NCBI GenBank assembly: GCA_019009955.1
Contig: CM032233.1
Coordinates: 96,504,001 to 96,568,000, forward strand
DNA length: 64,000 nucleotides
Origin: Riptortus pedestris
Lineage: Eukaryota; Arthropoda; Insecta; Hemiptera; Alydidae
Reading direction: 5' to 3'
Shown: positions 42,666 through 54,757 of the stretch, piece by piece
Layout of the letters: each line of letters starts with the position of its first letter
Numbering within the stretch: the stretch's first letter is position 1
Notes under the pieces: generated by a model
The model's database searches: none
What the model was told of the DNA's origin: nothing
Seen by the model: the letters and a program-made list of their open reading frames with translations, nothing else
Position numbers and translations under genes: made by a program

Positions 42666-43778
42666 GTAACCTCTGTCTGTACATTGATTTTTTTCACGAA
42701 ATTTCACGATAACTTTTCGTTTCACATGTCATAGACACCATAACTGCATTTTGTTTCTTTGGTGTCTGTTTGTTTGTTTGTTTGTTTATTTGTTTGTTTG
42801 TTTATTTGTTTGTTTGTTTGTTTGTTACCTTTTCACGCATAAACGGCTGAACCGAATTTTATGAAACTTGGTATGTAAATTACTACTAACCCAACTTAGA
42901 CTTTAGGCTATATTAATATCCTCTGAGACGAACAGGAGTGGGGGTTATAAGGGGAGCCAGAAATTAAAAATAGCGATATTTCGATTCCTATTTGTTTTTC
43001 GGCAAATATAAACATAACAAAAGTAGTTTATTTTGTTATTTAGAGTAACTTTTCTTATATACACTTTTGTCGTATACCTAAGTTTAAATGCGTTATACGC
43101 TAAAAATTATAGCGGGAGTCAACAATATTATTTGCAAAAAAAGACTCAACCGAACTAAATAAAACTCGGTATGTGTATTAGCAGTGAGGCCTTTATTATA
43201 ATAAGCCATACCAACATTTCTATGGACGGGCAGGAGTGGGGGTTATAAGGGAAGCCTGAAATTAAAAATAGCGATATTTCGTTTCATATTGGTTTTTCCG
43301 CCAATATAAACATTACAAAAGTTGTTTATTTTGTTATTTAGAGTATGTTTTGTTATATACACTTTTGTCGTATACCTAAGTATAAATGAGTTATACGTTA
43401 AAACTTTAGCGGTCACTAACGGCTGAACCGAACTTAACAAAACTCGGTATGTCAATTAGCATTAATTCTTCCATGATTATAAGTTATATTAAAATTTTTA
43501 GGTTCGAACGGGGGGAGGGGGGTTAAAAGGGAGGCCTGAAAAATAAATTCACCATATTTACATGTATAAGAGACGGGAAATATAAAAATATCGAAGACTG
43601 TGAAGCCTTATCGAACAAATAATTCTATTATTAGCAAATCCACGGCAAAGATGGGTATCAATCCTAAACACTGGGACGGGTAAATGTCAAAATATTGTGC
43701 AATGTAAAGCCTGCTAAAAAATACCATCACCATTCAGCCTCAAATGAATTCCCGGGCGAAGCCGGTTATCTGAGCTAG
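42661..43778 (+). mobile_element. HEL-B, full length
   Basis: Starts AAATTGTAACCTCTGTCTGT after the AT tract and ends CCCGGGCGAAGCCGGTTATC then TGAGCTAG, followed by TATATA. It carries a long GTTT run (42766-42824), the AACGGCTGAACCGAATTTTA motif and core modules repeated at a spacing of about 299 bp (CAGGAGTGGGGGTTATAAGG at about 42930 and 43229). A third, diverged module (GGGTTAAAAGGGAGGCCTGA) precedes the 3' end. Confidence 0.75.
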
Positions 43779-43928
43779 TATATATATATATATATACATA
43801 CACACACACACAAATTAGTTTTGAACGGACCTCTACGTTGGTAGCATCGATGTACGATGATATATTTCGAAAATCGCGTCACGAGTACAACCTCAATAGC
43901 TGATTTCCATTAATGGAAATATGCTAAA

Positions 43929-44494
43929 TTAATTAAATTATTAATTATTTAGTGACGGTGCATTCCTACCTTAACATCAATAGTATATAATGTTTATACT
44001 TGGCAGGAGTATCCTAGTTGAAGCCATAAATTGACATTAATAGACCCTTCTCAAACGATCGACGTGCTGTGTCGTGACTGGGGAGTTTGCCTTGGAGAGA
44101 ATAATTTATTTTACTATTCCCTACCTGTATCAGTGAAGTATTGCTCTAGGAGGTCAGGGAGCCAGGCTTGGAATCCAGCAGTTGTAAAAAAAGAATTAAT
44201 ATCCTCTGAAAAATAATTAAATCATAATATATTTTTATATTAAGAATTTCGCAACGTAGACAATGTTGCTTATATAAATTTAAAAACGCAGCAATAGAAA
44301 AAATATATAACAAAATATTATATAAAAATAAGCAATCAGAACAAAATTAAACATAGAGCAGGACTCAACAAAAACAACACAAAACATAATTAATAACAAT
44401 AAATAAATGATGAAAGGGCACTTAAAGAAATTATATAGTAATAAAAGTTAAAATATTTTTCAAAGATTAAGAAATTAAATTTATAGATAAATAA
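43929..44494. other. Stretch without recognisable gene
   Basis: One 61-codon frame (44031-44216) without motif; the rest is AT-rich. Confidence 0.35.
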
Positions 44495-45058
44495 AACGTC
44501 CGTCACGCAGGAGCTGCGTAAGCTAAGCAGATTTCCCACGTAAAGTTATTCATTAGAGAAATCTCCATACGAATGCAGAACAGTTACGGAAACGTCCGAA
44601 CTAGCTTTCGGCGGAAACGAATAGAAGCGACCATAGCTCGTCCGTTACACTTAATAAAAATGCAAATATCTCGGTTAATATTCAAGGTAGAGAATACATG
44701 TATACGTATAACAATATTTATACTAAGTTTAATTTGCAGTAAGATTGGTTTTATACAATTCTTCGATCAGACGTATAGTAACGGAGATATTTCAAATTTT
44801 CGAAATTCCCAACTCTAAACCCCCCCCCCCCCCCACTGGTCCGATTTCAGCCGTTAACGAACTTGATCTTTCTTTTAGCATAAAACGATTAAATACCGAG
44901 TTTGGTGACGATTAAACAAAATTTGCGACTGCTAGAGTGTTAACAGACAAATATATATATATAGTTTTGAACGGACCTCATTTTCGTCAGCTCCTGGGTA
45001 GAATGGATGGACATTTCATGATATTTTTCGGAAATCGCGTTATGAGTACGACCTCAAT
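44495..45058 (-). mobile_element. HINE-A, type S, palindromic 5' end lost
   Basis: The 3' end is intact at the left (CGTCCGTCACGCAGGAGCTG). The interior is type S with a short AT tract near 44952. The right end stops at GTACGACCTCAATATCTA, just before the palindrome. Confidence 0.85.
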
Positions 45059-47327
45059 ATCTACAGACATGCAAGCATATAGAGTTGTAAAATTATTCCA
45101 TTTTGTTAAAACAGTAATTTTAAAATCAAGGAGTATTTGAGATACATTTTTGTGCAGAATAAGTATAGTTCTGTGCGCCCTTCCTTCAATCAGTATGTCG
45201 AGTAACTCATTGGGTATCTGTAAGTGTTTACGTTTTCTGTAAGTGTTTAGTTTATAGAAAGAGGTACTTGCAAACATGACATTTATAAATATTTTTAAAA
45301 GACTATAAAATATAAGTTAAATGATATATAACGAAACTGGCAATTTCGTCAGAAAAAGAGAAATAATTTAAAATAAATTAATATCATGTAATTGAGATAA
45401 TCAATTTATTATTATTTTATATTAATTAGCTATTATAATTATTGGGAAAAGCCTTTTACCTTAACATGTTTAAAACATGATTTTTTTATATAAGTCAGTA
45501 ATATAATTTAAATTCTAAAAGTCGATAAATATTAATTAGCGACGAATATATCTATTTTAGTGTCTTAAAAAGGAAAATGGTAGCTTATGAGTATGTAATG
45601 ATGATGGTTTATAGTTTTGTATGAACCATATTACTAAACACTATAATTTTACTTACTGTAAAAAATATTTTCTCATTTAGAACTATTAAAAAAAAGTATT
45701 TTAATAACATTACCGTGTTTATTATCGTTCATTCGTATCCAGATTATTAAAACATTTGTAAATACTTCCTTTGGAATGCAAATATTTCCTCACTCTTTCA
45801 CTTCATTATTAGAAGTAAAAATAAGAAAATGCATTATTAAAACTTAGATGTGGGAACATGATTTGCATGTACTCTTATGAATAAAATAAGCGTAATGTTT
45901 TGATGCACTTTGCTTAAAATTATTTCATTTTAAAGTGATATATAATATTACGGTTCCTTAAAAAAAAAAGCCATAGAAAATAATTTGTACATGTTTTTAT
46001 AACAGTAGAAAGTAGTTCTATACAAACTTTCAATTTTTTTAAGAATTCCCGCCCTCCTTTAAACCTCCCCCCCCCCCTCCTCATAGTCGATTTTGATCAA
46101 AATTAGACGCTAGAGCTTGCCTAAATATGAAATTTCAACATTCTAAGGCTAGCCGTTTTAAGTTATGTGAAATACGTACATAGGCAGAAACGTCACGCCG
46201 AAACTTGTCAAATCGGTTCAGGGAAATGAAAACGGATATTCTTTGATGCCTGAAAACTAAAAGTTGTATCGAATACAATACTTCCTTCATTTCTTTATAA
46301 GAAAGTAAAAATAGTTAAAATTCTGAGGGTGTATTCTTCCCTTAGGGACAATTAAAAAATATATTTTCTTTCTTTCCTTAGGGGTTCATAATTCCTTTGA
46401 AGAAACAACTGGCGATAGCAATAAAAATTATAAATAAAATATGCCATGGAGTTGAAAAATGGGGGGGGGGTCTGAAGTGAGGCACTCAAATTTGTGTATG
46501 TTAATATATAAGCTTTCTCTTTCTCCCACAGAATTGTTTAATGTTTAAGTATATTGGTGGACAAAATTAGAGGGGCGAGCCGGATGTTCCCCTGATTGGA
46601 AGTTGACACTAATAATTCACGACTCGGGCTTTCCTCAACTCCAGAAAATTTCCACTTAGCCCACAATTAAGATTATAATATAAATGCAAATATTTTAATA
46701 TTGTTTACGGTGACATAATGCCGGAAGTATAAACTGGAAATTAAACCTTTTGCCAATATTGTATTACGGTTAATCCAATATTTTGAAAATTCATTGCTTT
46801 GGAGACTAATAAATGGAGGGATGGAACGGAGTTTAACGACGAAAAGCATTAAGCTATTAGCGCCCAATAGACTGAATGAACATAACGATCATTTCTTTGT
46901 GCCGTTTTAACGTAAACTAACATTTTTGCTCTTACAACAATTAATAGTTATGTTAATATTCTATATGAGTTTTAATGAGCAACGCATACCTATTGTTTTA
47001 CTACTCGTCTTAATTTCAATGAAGATGGTGTCATAATTCATCCTACGATTATGACATTATTAATTAAATCTAGTATTTTTGTTGTTGTGTCGTTCATACT
47101 TAAATAGTATCTGTATGTCTTTAACAGTGTTTTGGATGCTGTTGTCATACCCGTTGGTGGGGACCGCTGAAACTATAGCTGGAAACACCATCTTCAAGTC
47201 CATCAAGAGTTGATTAGTTATCCGTGAATCAATAGGTTTTACACGTCTGTTATTGGTATCAGGTTGTTTACGTTTTAGTCTGAGTCCGTTTCTTTATAGT
47301 TTACAGGAAAACGAAAAGTGTACTCGT
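45059..47327. other. AT-rich stretch without recognised gene
   Basis: Mostly low-complexity. A minus-strand frame 44987-45277 begins outside HINE-A but runs into it and has no known motif. At 46020-46330 a C-rich run is followed by AAATCGGTTCAGGGAAATGA and ACAATACTTCCTTCATTTC, words typical of arthropod repeat interiors, but I could not define an element. Confidence 0.4.
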
Positions 47328-47536
47328 TGCTTCAAGGGTCGGGAAGGTCCAAAAACATGCCTCCAAAATCGGATTGTACAACGCCATTTCTTGACTATCT
47401 AGAAATCAGAATTCGACAACCGAGAAATCAGAGCAGATTGTCTGTCCAAAAGTTCTTGAATTCTGACTCCTAGAAAGTCAAGAAAGAAAGTCAGATTTTG
47501 GTGGGATTTTTTGGACATTCCCGACTCTTGAAGCAG
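47328..47536. repeat. Long imperfect hairpin (palindromic element)
   Basis: The left arm 47328-47414 (TGCTTCAAGGGTCGGGAAGG ... CTTGACTATCTAGAAATCAG ... GAATTC) pairs with the right arm 47458-47536 (GAATTC ... CTTTCTTGACTTTC on the opposite strand ... CCCGACTCTTGAAGCAG). The loop is about 43 nt. The arms match over nearly their full length with scattered mismatches and a short bulge (TTGTACAACGCC). It could be a fold-back MITE or a source of long hairpin RNA. No coding potential. Confidence 0.85.
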
Positions 47537-47797
47537 GGCGTGAGTGGTTTATGAGTGCTTATAGGCAATTTTTTTGTCGTTTAATAGGTCGTTTTTAAAA
47601 CTTTGTTTGTTATCGTTATTAGGCTTTACGTGTAAGTCTTGATATTGTTGCGAAAATTAAATACACGAAAGATTGAACAGAGATGGTCGCGCGTTTGGGA
47701 AGTGCGAAGGATCAAAGGGTGTGAAACGGGTTGGGGATGAAATAAATGGTTATATGAAAACATTATTATTTGTCTGATCTTATGATTAAAAAAACGG

Positions 47798-47842
<45 letters not shown>

Positions 47843-48239
47843 TAAAAAGAGTATATCTGAAATATTTCATATCTGGGATTGATGAAACAATACACTACAC
47901 TAGCCCCAGTTTATCTTACAAAACTACTCGTACTTACGGGTCATGGTCAACAAATTCTTGCTTCCACAAAATTAAACGAACTAAGACAAACATTTGTCCT
48001 TGAGACAATTGCACTGAACAAACTTATAAACATTTAAATTTATGACTGTCCACTCAGAAATAATTACAGAAAACGTTTGATCTCTGAAAAGAAAAAGAAA
48101 TGGAAAAAGGTGGCATTAATGCATTGAAATTATACACAAGATCTAAAAGAATTAGAAAAATTTAGTAAATGTGTTTATGAAGAATCAAGACTAGACTCGT
48201 GATTGCTTTGAATTGAATCGGAAGACGATTTGACTATTT
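47537..48239. other. Stretch with (AT)n tract, no recognised gene
   Basis: An AT microsatellite spans 47799-47835. A 77-codon frame (47770-48003) starts in that tract; its non-repetitive part has no motif I recognise. Confidence 0.35.
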
Positions 48240-48925
48240 TATAATTTACTTCCGTTCCATTTGCCCTCCAGCTACACTCAATAGCGCACTAATTCCTCAA
48301 AAATCACAAATCAAGTATCTAGGACTCACATTAGACAAGCGACTAACTTGGAAACGTCACATCAGGTTAGAAAGAGAAAGATTAAGTCGACGGTACAGAC
48401 TTCTGCTAAGGCTACTTGACAACAGTTCTAAACTATCACTGCATAACAGACAATTGATTTACACAACATTACTCAGACAAATGTGAACATATTCCACTTA
48501 AACATTAATTCCAACAAGATCCAAACCCTCCAATTGTAAATACTCCTCAAAATTACAGATTTCCCATTTTACATGCCAAATTTAGCACTCCATAATCACC
48601 CCAACGTTGATTTTGTCCGTACCCTCGTAAAATTCCGATATGGAATTCCAATCTCTCCTTCCCGGACATCGTAATCCATTAGTCGAATCACTCTCATCTT
48701 CCCATATTCGTGAAAACCAAAGACGACGTCTGAAGCGTAAAGTGGCCAAGAGATCTTGTGTAGTGAAAAACCAAGTCTAACTCAAGTAAATCCAATGTTC
48801 ACTCCAATGTGGGTATCGTCAGTGGACAACTTCCCGCCTCAAGTCAATAATCAAACTAATTGCCACTATACTGTCATATTATTAACTTGTAATGTTTATA
48901 TTTTGTTGGAAATAAATGAAAAAAA
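48240..48925 (+). mobile_element. Jockey-like non-LTR retrotransposon 3' end
   Basis: A 5'-truncated LINE with the C-terminal end of its reverse transcriptase ORF (to about 48780) and a short 3' UTR ending AAATAAATGAAAAAAAATTG. The stretch 48500-48920 recurs on the minus strand at 59300-59680, so this is a repeated family. Confidence 0.75.
48245..48780 (+). pseudogene. Jockey-like reverse transcriptase C-terminal remnant
   Basis: The translation gives KYLGLTLDKRLTWKRHIRLE, then RLLLRLLDNSSKLSLHNRQL followed by IYTTLLRQM. This is the well-known YLGLxLDxRLTWxxHI and KLSLxNKxxIYKxxLRP region at the end of Jockey-clade reverse transcriptases. A stop falls where the conserved W would be (M-stop-TYST), and more shifts follow. 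A final frame reads NPLVESLSSSHIRENQRRRL, resembling the conserved HxNxLA and RLKR ending. It is non-functional. Confidence 0.8.
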
Positions 48926-49018
48926 ATTGTTTTATTGTATAATATTCTACTATTTATGTATGGTGCTCACTAAAAATTCACTCCACATTTATAGGGATCT
49001 TACAGAAAGGAAACAATA

Positions 49019-49463
49019 AAAAAAGTCCGTCACGCAGGGGCTGCGTAAACTAAGCAGATTTCCCACGTGAAGTTATACAATAGAGAAATCCTCATAGGAG
49101 AGCCGAACAGTAACGGCAAAGGGCCGAACTAGGTTTTGGCGGGAAATTCAAAAATCCGTTATCGGCCCAAATTTCATAAAAATGCAAATATCTCGGTTAA
49201 TATTCAAGATAGGGAATAAATGTATATAACAATATTTATAGTAAATTTAATGTCCAATAAGATTGATTCTGTACAATGTTTCGATCCGACGTATAGTAAC
49301 GGAGATATTTCGAATTTTCGAAAATCCTCCTCTCTAAACCCCCCCCCCTCCCACTGGCCCGATTTCAGCCGTTAACGAACTTGATCTTTCTTTTTACATA
49401 AAACGACTAAATATCGAGTTTGGTAACGATCAAACAAAAATTGCGACCGCTAGAGCGGTAACA

Positions 49464-49530
<67 letters not shown>

Positions 49531-49657
49531 TTTTGAACGGACCTCATTTTCGTCATCTCCTGGGTAGGATCGATGGACATTTGAAGAAAAATGTCGAAAA
49601 TCGCATCATGAGTACAACCTCAATAGCTAATTTCCCTTAAGGGAAATCTGCTAAAAA
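49019..49657 (-). mobile_element. HINE-A, type S, full length
   Basis: Near-consensus: GTCCGTCACGCAGGGGCTGC at the left; TTTCCCTTAAGGGAAATC with TGCTAAAAAG at the right. The (AT)n at 49468-49526 has about 30 units. A good reference copy for type S. Confidence 0.95.
49468..49526. repeat. (AT)n microsatellite inside HINE-A
   Basis: Pure AT tract at the fixed internal position. Confidence 0.95.
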
Positions 49658-49759
49658 GAATAACGCACACATATTCTCATACGATTTTCACTTAATGCAC
49701 CTGTATTTATAACATCTCGTGTTCCGCTCAAATTTTAAGTTATTCGTACATGGTCGTCT

Positions 49760-49925
49760 TATTATGAGAGAATTAGAGGATATAATGTGGGGTGACGTTA
49801 TCAGTGTGTCATTGGAGCAGGTGGGTAATCAGCTTACTTTGCGCAGAGCCCTCGAGACGGATATTATAAATCTCACGCCAAGGGGACAAACCCAATAGGC
49901 GATTCCTCTTAAGGGCTATAGCTTA
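49760..49925. mobile_element. Paired HINE-A ends: plus 3' end beside minus 5' end
   Basis: A decayed plus-strand 3' end (GCAGGTGGGTAATCAGCTTA, CTCGAGACGGAT) is followed within about 20 bp by a decayed minus-strand 5' end (AACCCAATAGGCGATTCCTC then TTAAGGGC). The order and spacing resemble 11821-11955. Confidence 0.5.
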
Positions 49926-50444
49926 ATCAATAGCTAATTTCAGGTCGATCAATCTTTACCGTCTCCGCTATTGTGGAATTATGGTACAGGCAGACAGAGA
50001 GAGACAGACAAATTACTCAAGCTCTTAACAGTAGGACTCACTTGCTTTCATCAATTAATCTTCTCAACCCTTCCTATCTTTCAAAATACGAAATCAATTA
50101 ATCATTGGCACATTCCAAATTTTATGGCTTGCTTCCTTTATGTAATTTAGAACCATATGCTTGGATAATTTATTTGTTGATAATAATGAGGGGAACAAGA
50201 AAATATGTCATTAAAATTTATTCTCCGTGGTTATAATTAAAATCACTTGAAGTAATATAAATAGAAGAGGAAACACAGACATTAATGCCACAGTGAATAA
50301 ATAAATTAGTGTTTTTAACATCATTTTATTTCCCCTAAAATCGTTTTCAGTTCTTTTATGCCCCTTCTCAAGGGGAACTATTTGAGATATTACTAATAAA
50401 CAACCTTTAAAAGATTGGTCCCAAACCTGGCTTCTTTCCCCGTA
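49926..50444. other. Stretch without recognisable gene
   Basis: No motif seen. The minus-strand frame at 50211-50642 is a fusion of HINE-A 3' sequence with downstream DNA and is not a gene. Confidence 0.4.
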
Positions 50445-51247
50445 AAAGTCCGTCACGCAGGGGCTGCGTAAACTAAGCAGATTTCCCTCGTGAAGTTTAG
50501 TAGTAGATAAATCTACATACTGGTAACAACACCACCGTGAATAAATACAAACAGAAATAAGAAATATTTCATCCAATTTCAATAACCTGCCGACAGGATG
50601 CGTTAGGTTAGAAATGTAAACAAACGGCTCTGCCCGCTTCACACCGGAAAGAAAAACAATTACTCAAATATATCAGAATATAACATATTAATTTTATTGA
50701 GAACTATTTACTATATCTAGTACTGTAATTAATAATGAGTCAGAATAATTGTTATCTCAATCAATCAAATTTTAGTAGTCCAAAACCTTAAGATGGAGGG
50801 GGGGGGGGTCACCGGGACATATTTGCATGTATCTCGTATAATAAAGGTCTCTAGAATACAATTTTTGGTATTTAAACTTCGAATAGTGTGATTTATTATG
50901 TAGCAGAGTATTGTTTATGTAACATGAGTAAAATTGGCGGTTTGCTGATGGCTGAAAACTGATAAATGCAAATATCTCGGTTAATATTCAAGAGAGAGAA
51001 TAAATGTATATAACAATATTTATAGTAAATTGAATTTTCAATAAGATTGATTCTATACACTTTTTCGATCCGACGTATAGTAACGGAGATATTTCTAATT
51101 TTCGAAAATCCCCCTCTAAACCCCCCCCCCCTCCCACTGGTCCGATTTCAGCCGTTAACGAACTTGATCTTTCTTTTTACCTAAAACGATTAAATACCGA
51201 GTTTGGTGACGATTAATCAAAAATTGCGACCGCTAGAGTGTTAACAG

Positions 51248-51317
<70 letters not shown>

Positions 51318-51382
51318 GAACGGACCTCATTTTCGTCATCTCCTGGGTAGGATCGATGGACATTTGAAGAAATTTTTCGAAA
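50445..51382 (-). mobile_element. HINE-A, type L, 5' end truncated
   Basis: The 3' end AGTCCGTCACGCAGGGGCTG is intact at the left; the type L module is present (TAACAACACCACCGTGAATA near 50522). A long (AT)n lies at 51252-51311. At the right it stops after CATTTGAAGAAATTTTTCGA, without the palindrome. Confidence 0.9.
51252..51311. repeat. (AT)n microsatellite inside HINE-A
   Basis: About 30 AT units at the fixed internal position. Confidence 0.95.
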
Positions 51383-53029
51383 AGTCGATTTTCTTAGCAA
51401 ATTTGGTCAAGTTCTTTTAAAAAATTAGAGAATGTTTGTCATATGAAGGCCAATGCTGTATATTCATCCAACGAACTTGTCTAGCGCTATTCAGTAGAGG
51501 GCAGCCATAAAGGTGTCAGTGAGTTTAAATAGTTAGTTCGTCACACGGGGAAGAATCATTTTGTGTCAGACCAAATCTGTACAGGTAGTATTGAATAATG
51601 AATTATATATAAATTATATTGGATTAGTGTATAATTATGAAACCAATAATAGGGTTCTCTTAAAAAAATAAATCTATTTAAACCACCTATTTTATTGTTA
51701 ATTCCATTAGTTATTAATAGTATTCACCCCTTTATCGAGGTTTTTTTAAGGATTCTTAATTGATTTCCTCTTTTACATAGATTCACAGGATTGGGCTATT
51801 TATTGACGTCAATAGTTGCGGTATGGCTGCAGAACAGAGGTAATCACAGCAAATTTAATTATATCAGGAACAAAATCAAATGTATACGTATATATTAAAA
51901 TAAAATTAATAGAGTTTCTTAACACGAGAGCTAATTTACAGTTCTTTCTATTCCTTTTTATTTTTAATGTGTATCACGTAAATATATCTCAAGAGGGAAG
52001 TAAATAGATTTGAGTCATTATGGCGTTGACTGAGTCCGGGGTTAAGTGTGAACTTCAAGCGAATTTTTAAACTTGGATATTTCACGTCCGGTTTGCAGCT
52101 CATTCCTTACCAGATTAAGTAGGAGAAGATTATAGGAGTTAGAAAGAAGTAGTGCTACCATGCCTCTTTTTTCAGCAGGTTTCCCTTAAGGGCAAAAGCT
52201 CTGTTCTGATATAAATTTCACAACTTGGTTTGGAATAATACAGCCAATGGAGTGTATATAGCCGTTTTCCTGAAATAAATTGGAAGGAAGACAAAGTAAC
52301 CATTGCAACTAAATATTTCATTAAACATGTAGAAAAATTTCTAACAGTCTTTAGGCACTTAGCAAATACATAAAAAAGTGATAATAAAAGAAATTTTTTC
52401 ATTTTTAAACCCTTATTATTTGGCTTTATTATGAGAAATTTCGGTTGTTTTCCCAGTATATTGAAACAAATGTCTTACGAAATACTAATTATGGATTTCT
52501 TGCTCATTTTGGAGGAAATTTAAAGGAAATACGGAAAGAAAAACCTCAGCAGTCTTTCTTTGTTATTTCTTTAATTGGGCCGTCTACCATTCCTACCCCC
52601 TCGCCCTTCTCCACCATGCCCCTATTCTTGCTTTCAACCTCTCTTTCCTTTCGATTCAATATTTTTATTTCCCATATATTCATAATTTCTTGTTGTACAG
52701 AGCATAAAAATAGATAATGAATGGTGGTTTAGGTGACGTTTAAATCCACACTAAAATTTATAGTAAATAAATAAAATGTAATTCAGCTTTTAACAATTGA
52801 GTTTAATTACTTTCGATTTCAGGCACTACCTCATAACAGTATTACAGGAAAATTCCAGAACGGAATTTTATGTTATTTTTAAAACTATAATATGCCTGAA
52901 GTTTGATGACAATAAAGTGATTATTTGGTACTTAAATTAATCCTATCTTTTAATTTCGACATTTCCAATTTATTTTATTTTATTTTTTATTAATAAAATT
53001 ACATTGTACATTTAAATGCATTTGGCAAT
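51383..53029. other. Stretch without recognised gene
   Basis: AT-rich, with motif-free short frames (52172-52402 minus; 52445-52717 plus). At 52170-52195, TTTCAGCAGGTTTCCCTTAA is a HINE-A 5'-terminal relic. Nothing else was recognised. Confidence 0.4.
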
Positions 53030-53515
53030 GTTACACTTCACACTCGTCCTCTATCACTCTCGAAAGAAGCTACCCCTTCACCACAATGAGAGGAGTAGCT
53101 GAGAGTGATATGGTGAGATTTACTTTCAATTTTCTTTATACGCCAAGCATTGCACCATTTTTCAACCTCGGTTAAGTGAAATTGGCGATTATTCGAAGCA
53201 GTAATAGAATGGGGATTGGATGAAAGGATTTTTGTGCCATCTGCTTAGGCAGCCAGGAGAGTTGTTGGTGATGTAGGGATGTCAAATGTGTATATGAGAT
53301 ACAGTAGTGGTCCCAGGCCACTGCCCTGGGGAACTCCCTCATCCAGAGGATAGTAGTCTGAGTATTCCCTTCCTTGACGGACTCAAAAAAATCTGTTGGA
53401 AAAGTAGGATCCGATTATAAGGTAGAATGTGCTGGGAAGGACTAGCTTGAGCTTATAGAACACTCCGTCATGCCAAACCTTGTCAAACAAAATGTGGTTA
53501 ATTTCCATTTTTTAG
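53030..53515 (-). pseudogene. Jockey-like reverse transcriptase core remnant
   Basis: On the minus strand, translation in shifting frames gives FDKVWHDGVFYKLKLVLPST, then GPLLYLIYTFDIPTSPTT after a GVPQGSGLGP-like box, then ADGTKIL where FADDTAIL is expected. WCNAWRIKKIESKSHHITLS follows. These are successive palm motifs of Jockey-clade reverse transcriptase. The catalytic FADD box is destroyed (stop, then ADG). No element ends were identified. Confidence 0.8.
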
Positions 53516-53865
53516 ATCACGGATTTCACAATTGAATAATTGTCCTTTTATGGAATATGTTACAGGACATTTCTGTTGCGATGAATCTGACGGAGTGATT
53601 TAGGAAATACTCTAATCCAATTTTTATATTACCTCGGGATAACAATTTTATTTCAACCTGTCAACGACAGGTAAAACAGTTAGATAGTGATATTGAAATA
53701 TATTTCAACGATTTAACTTTTTCCCTCCAGCTGTGAAGGTTTCAACCATTTTTCTGATAATGTTTTATGGCTCTCCAGCTATCTTCCTCAGTTGATCTCA
53801 TCGATTTCAAGATCAAGTTTTAGTAGCGAAGTAGAGGAAATCACCTATCGATGAAAAAAAAAATC
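53516..53865. other. Stretch without recognisable gene
   Basis: No motif or terminus seen, apart from AGAGGAAATCACCTATCGAT near 53833, which could be an extremely decayed HINE-A 5' end. Confidence 0.35.
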
Positions 53866-54108
53866 AAATGTCCATCGATCCCACCCAGGAGAATGAGGTC
53901 CCCCCTTGTCTGGAACGCTCGAGTGGTCCAAATTTTTGTTTGATTGTTATCAAACTAGATATTTACACGTTGTATGTAGAACCAACGATTAAGTTCGTTA
54001 ATGGCTGAAATCGGACCATAGGGAGAGTGGGGAAGTATATAGAGGGGAGGAAAATTCGAAATATCTCCATTATTATTCGATGGGTCGAAAAATTGTATAG
54101 AACCAATC
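53866..54108 (+). mobile_element. HINE-A fragment, ends missing
   Basis: Runs from ATGTCCATCGATCCCACCCA through CGCTCGAGTGG and AATGGCTGAAATCGGACCAT to AATTGTATAGAACCAATCCC. It has no microsatellite and both termini are lost. Confidence 0.75.
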
Positions 54109-54278
54109 CCGTATAACCAACTAGCTATTTACTGGTTGGTGGCGGGTTGAAATAGAAATGGTTTCCCTTGGGAATATAATGATTGAATTATCTTTTGCAA
54201 GAAATCAATGCGCTGGTTCCACCAGTATACGGGTATATAATACTATTCTCATAGCTGTTAGTAGATACTACCATTACT

Positions 54279-54757
54279 GACTAATGGACTAGAGCTAAAT
54301 GCCTCCATAGCTGACTAAAGGAGTACAGCTAAATACCTTCAAAGCTGACTAATGGACTTCAGCTAAAGACCTTCTTAGATAACTAAAGGACTACAGCTAA
54401 AGACCTTCATAGATGACTAAAGGACTACAGCTAATGACCTTCATAGCTGACTAAAGGACTACAGCTAAAGACCTTCATAGCTGACTAAAGGACTACAGCT
54501 AAAGACCTTCATAGCTGACTAAAGGAGTACAGCTAAAGATCTTCATAGCTGACTAAAGGACTACAGCTAAAGACCTTCATAGCTGACTAAAGTATGACAG
54601 CTAAAGACCTTCATAGCTGACTAAAGGACTACAGCTAAAGACCTTCATAGCTGACTAAAGGACTACTGCTAAAGATCTTCATAGCCGACTAAAGGGATAC
54701 TGCTAAAGAACTTCATAGCTGACTAAAGGACTACTGCTAAGACAGACCTTCATAGCC
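54279..54757. repeat. 34-bp satellite array
   Basis: About 14 tandem units of 34 bp. The core words are GACTAAAGGACTACAGCTAA and AGACCTTCATAGCT. The central units are nearly identical and the first three and last two are more divergent, the usual pattern of unequal exchange. No unique spacers and no open frame through it. Confidence 0.95.

Larger units (their letters stand above)
41945..43928 (-). mobile_element. HINE-A, divergent, with (CT)n tract and HEL-B in place of its microsatellite
   Basis: Degenerate minus-strand HINE-A sequence (GACGATAACGAACTTGATTT, CGCTAGTACGTTAACTG) reaches the usual microsatellite position at 42172. There (CT)n, (AT)n and a full HEL-B copy follow. The 5' side resumes at 43818 (TTTTGAACGGACCTC, ACAACCTCAATAGCTGATTT) and ends near 43928 with a changed palindrome (CATTAATGGAAATATGCTAA). 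The 3' hairpin end is missing. Confidence 0.7.

Noticed and set aside
42258..42725. 155-codon and 80-codon Arg/Glu-rich open frames on the minus strand
   Set aside because: They are translations of the (CT)n tract and the adjoining (AT)n; no unique protein sequence.
43741..43778. Bacterial-type rho-independent terminator from the CCCGGCGAAGCCGGG hairpin
   Set aside because: The hairpin lies just before CTAG in several copies of a repeat in a eukaryotic genome and fits a Helitron 3' end; no T run follows.
50211..50642. 143-codon minus-strand open frame
   Set aside because: It is made of the HINE-A 3' end (encoding the GNLLSLRSPCVTDF-type translation) fused to flanking DNA; the same peptide appears wherever HINE-A ends fall in frame.
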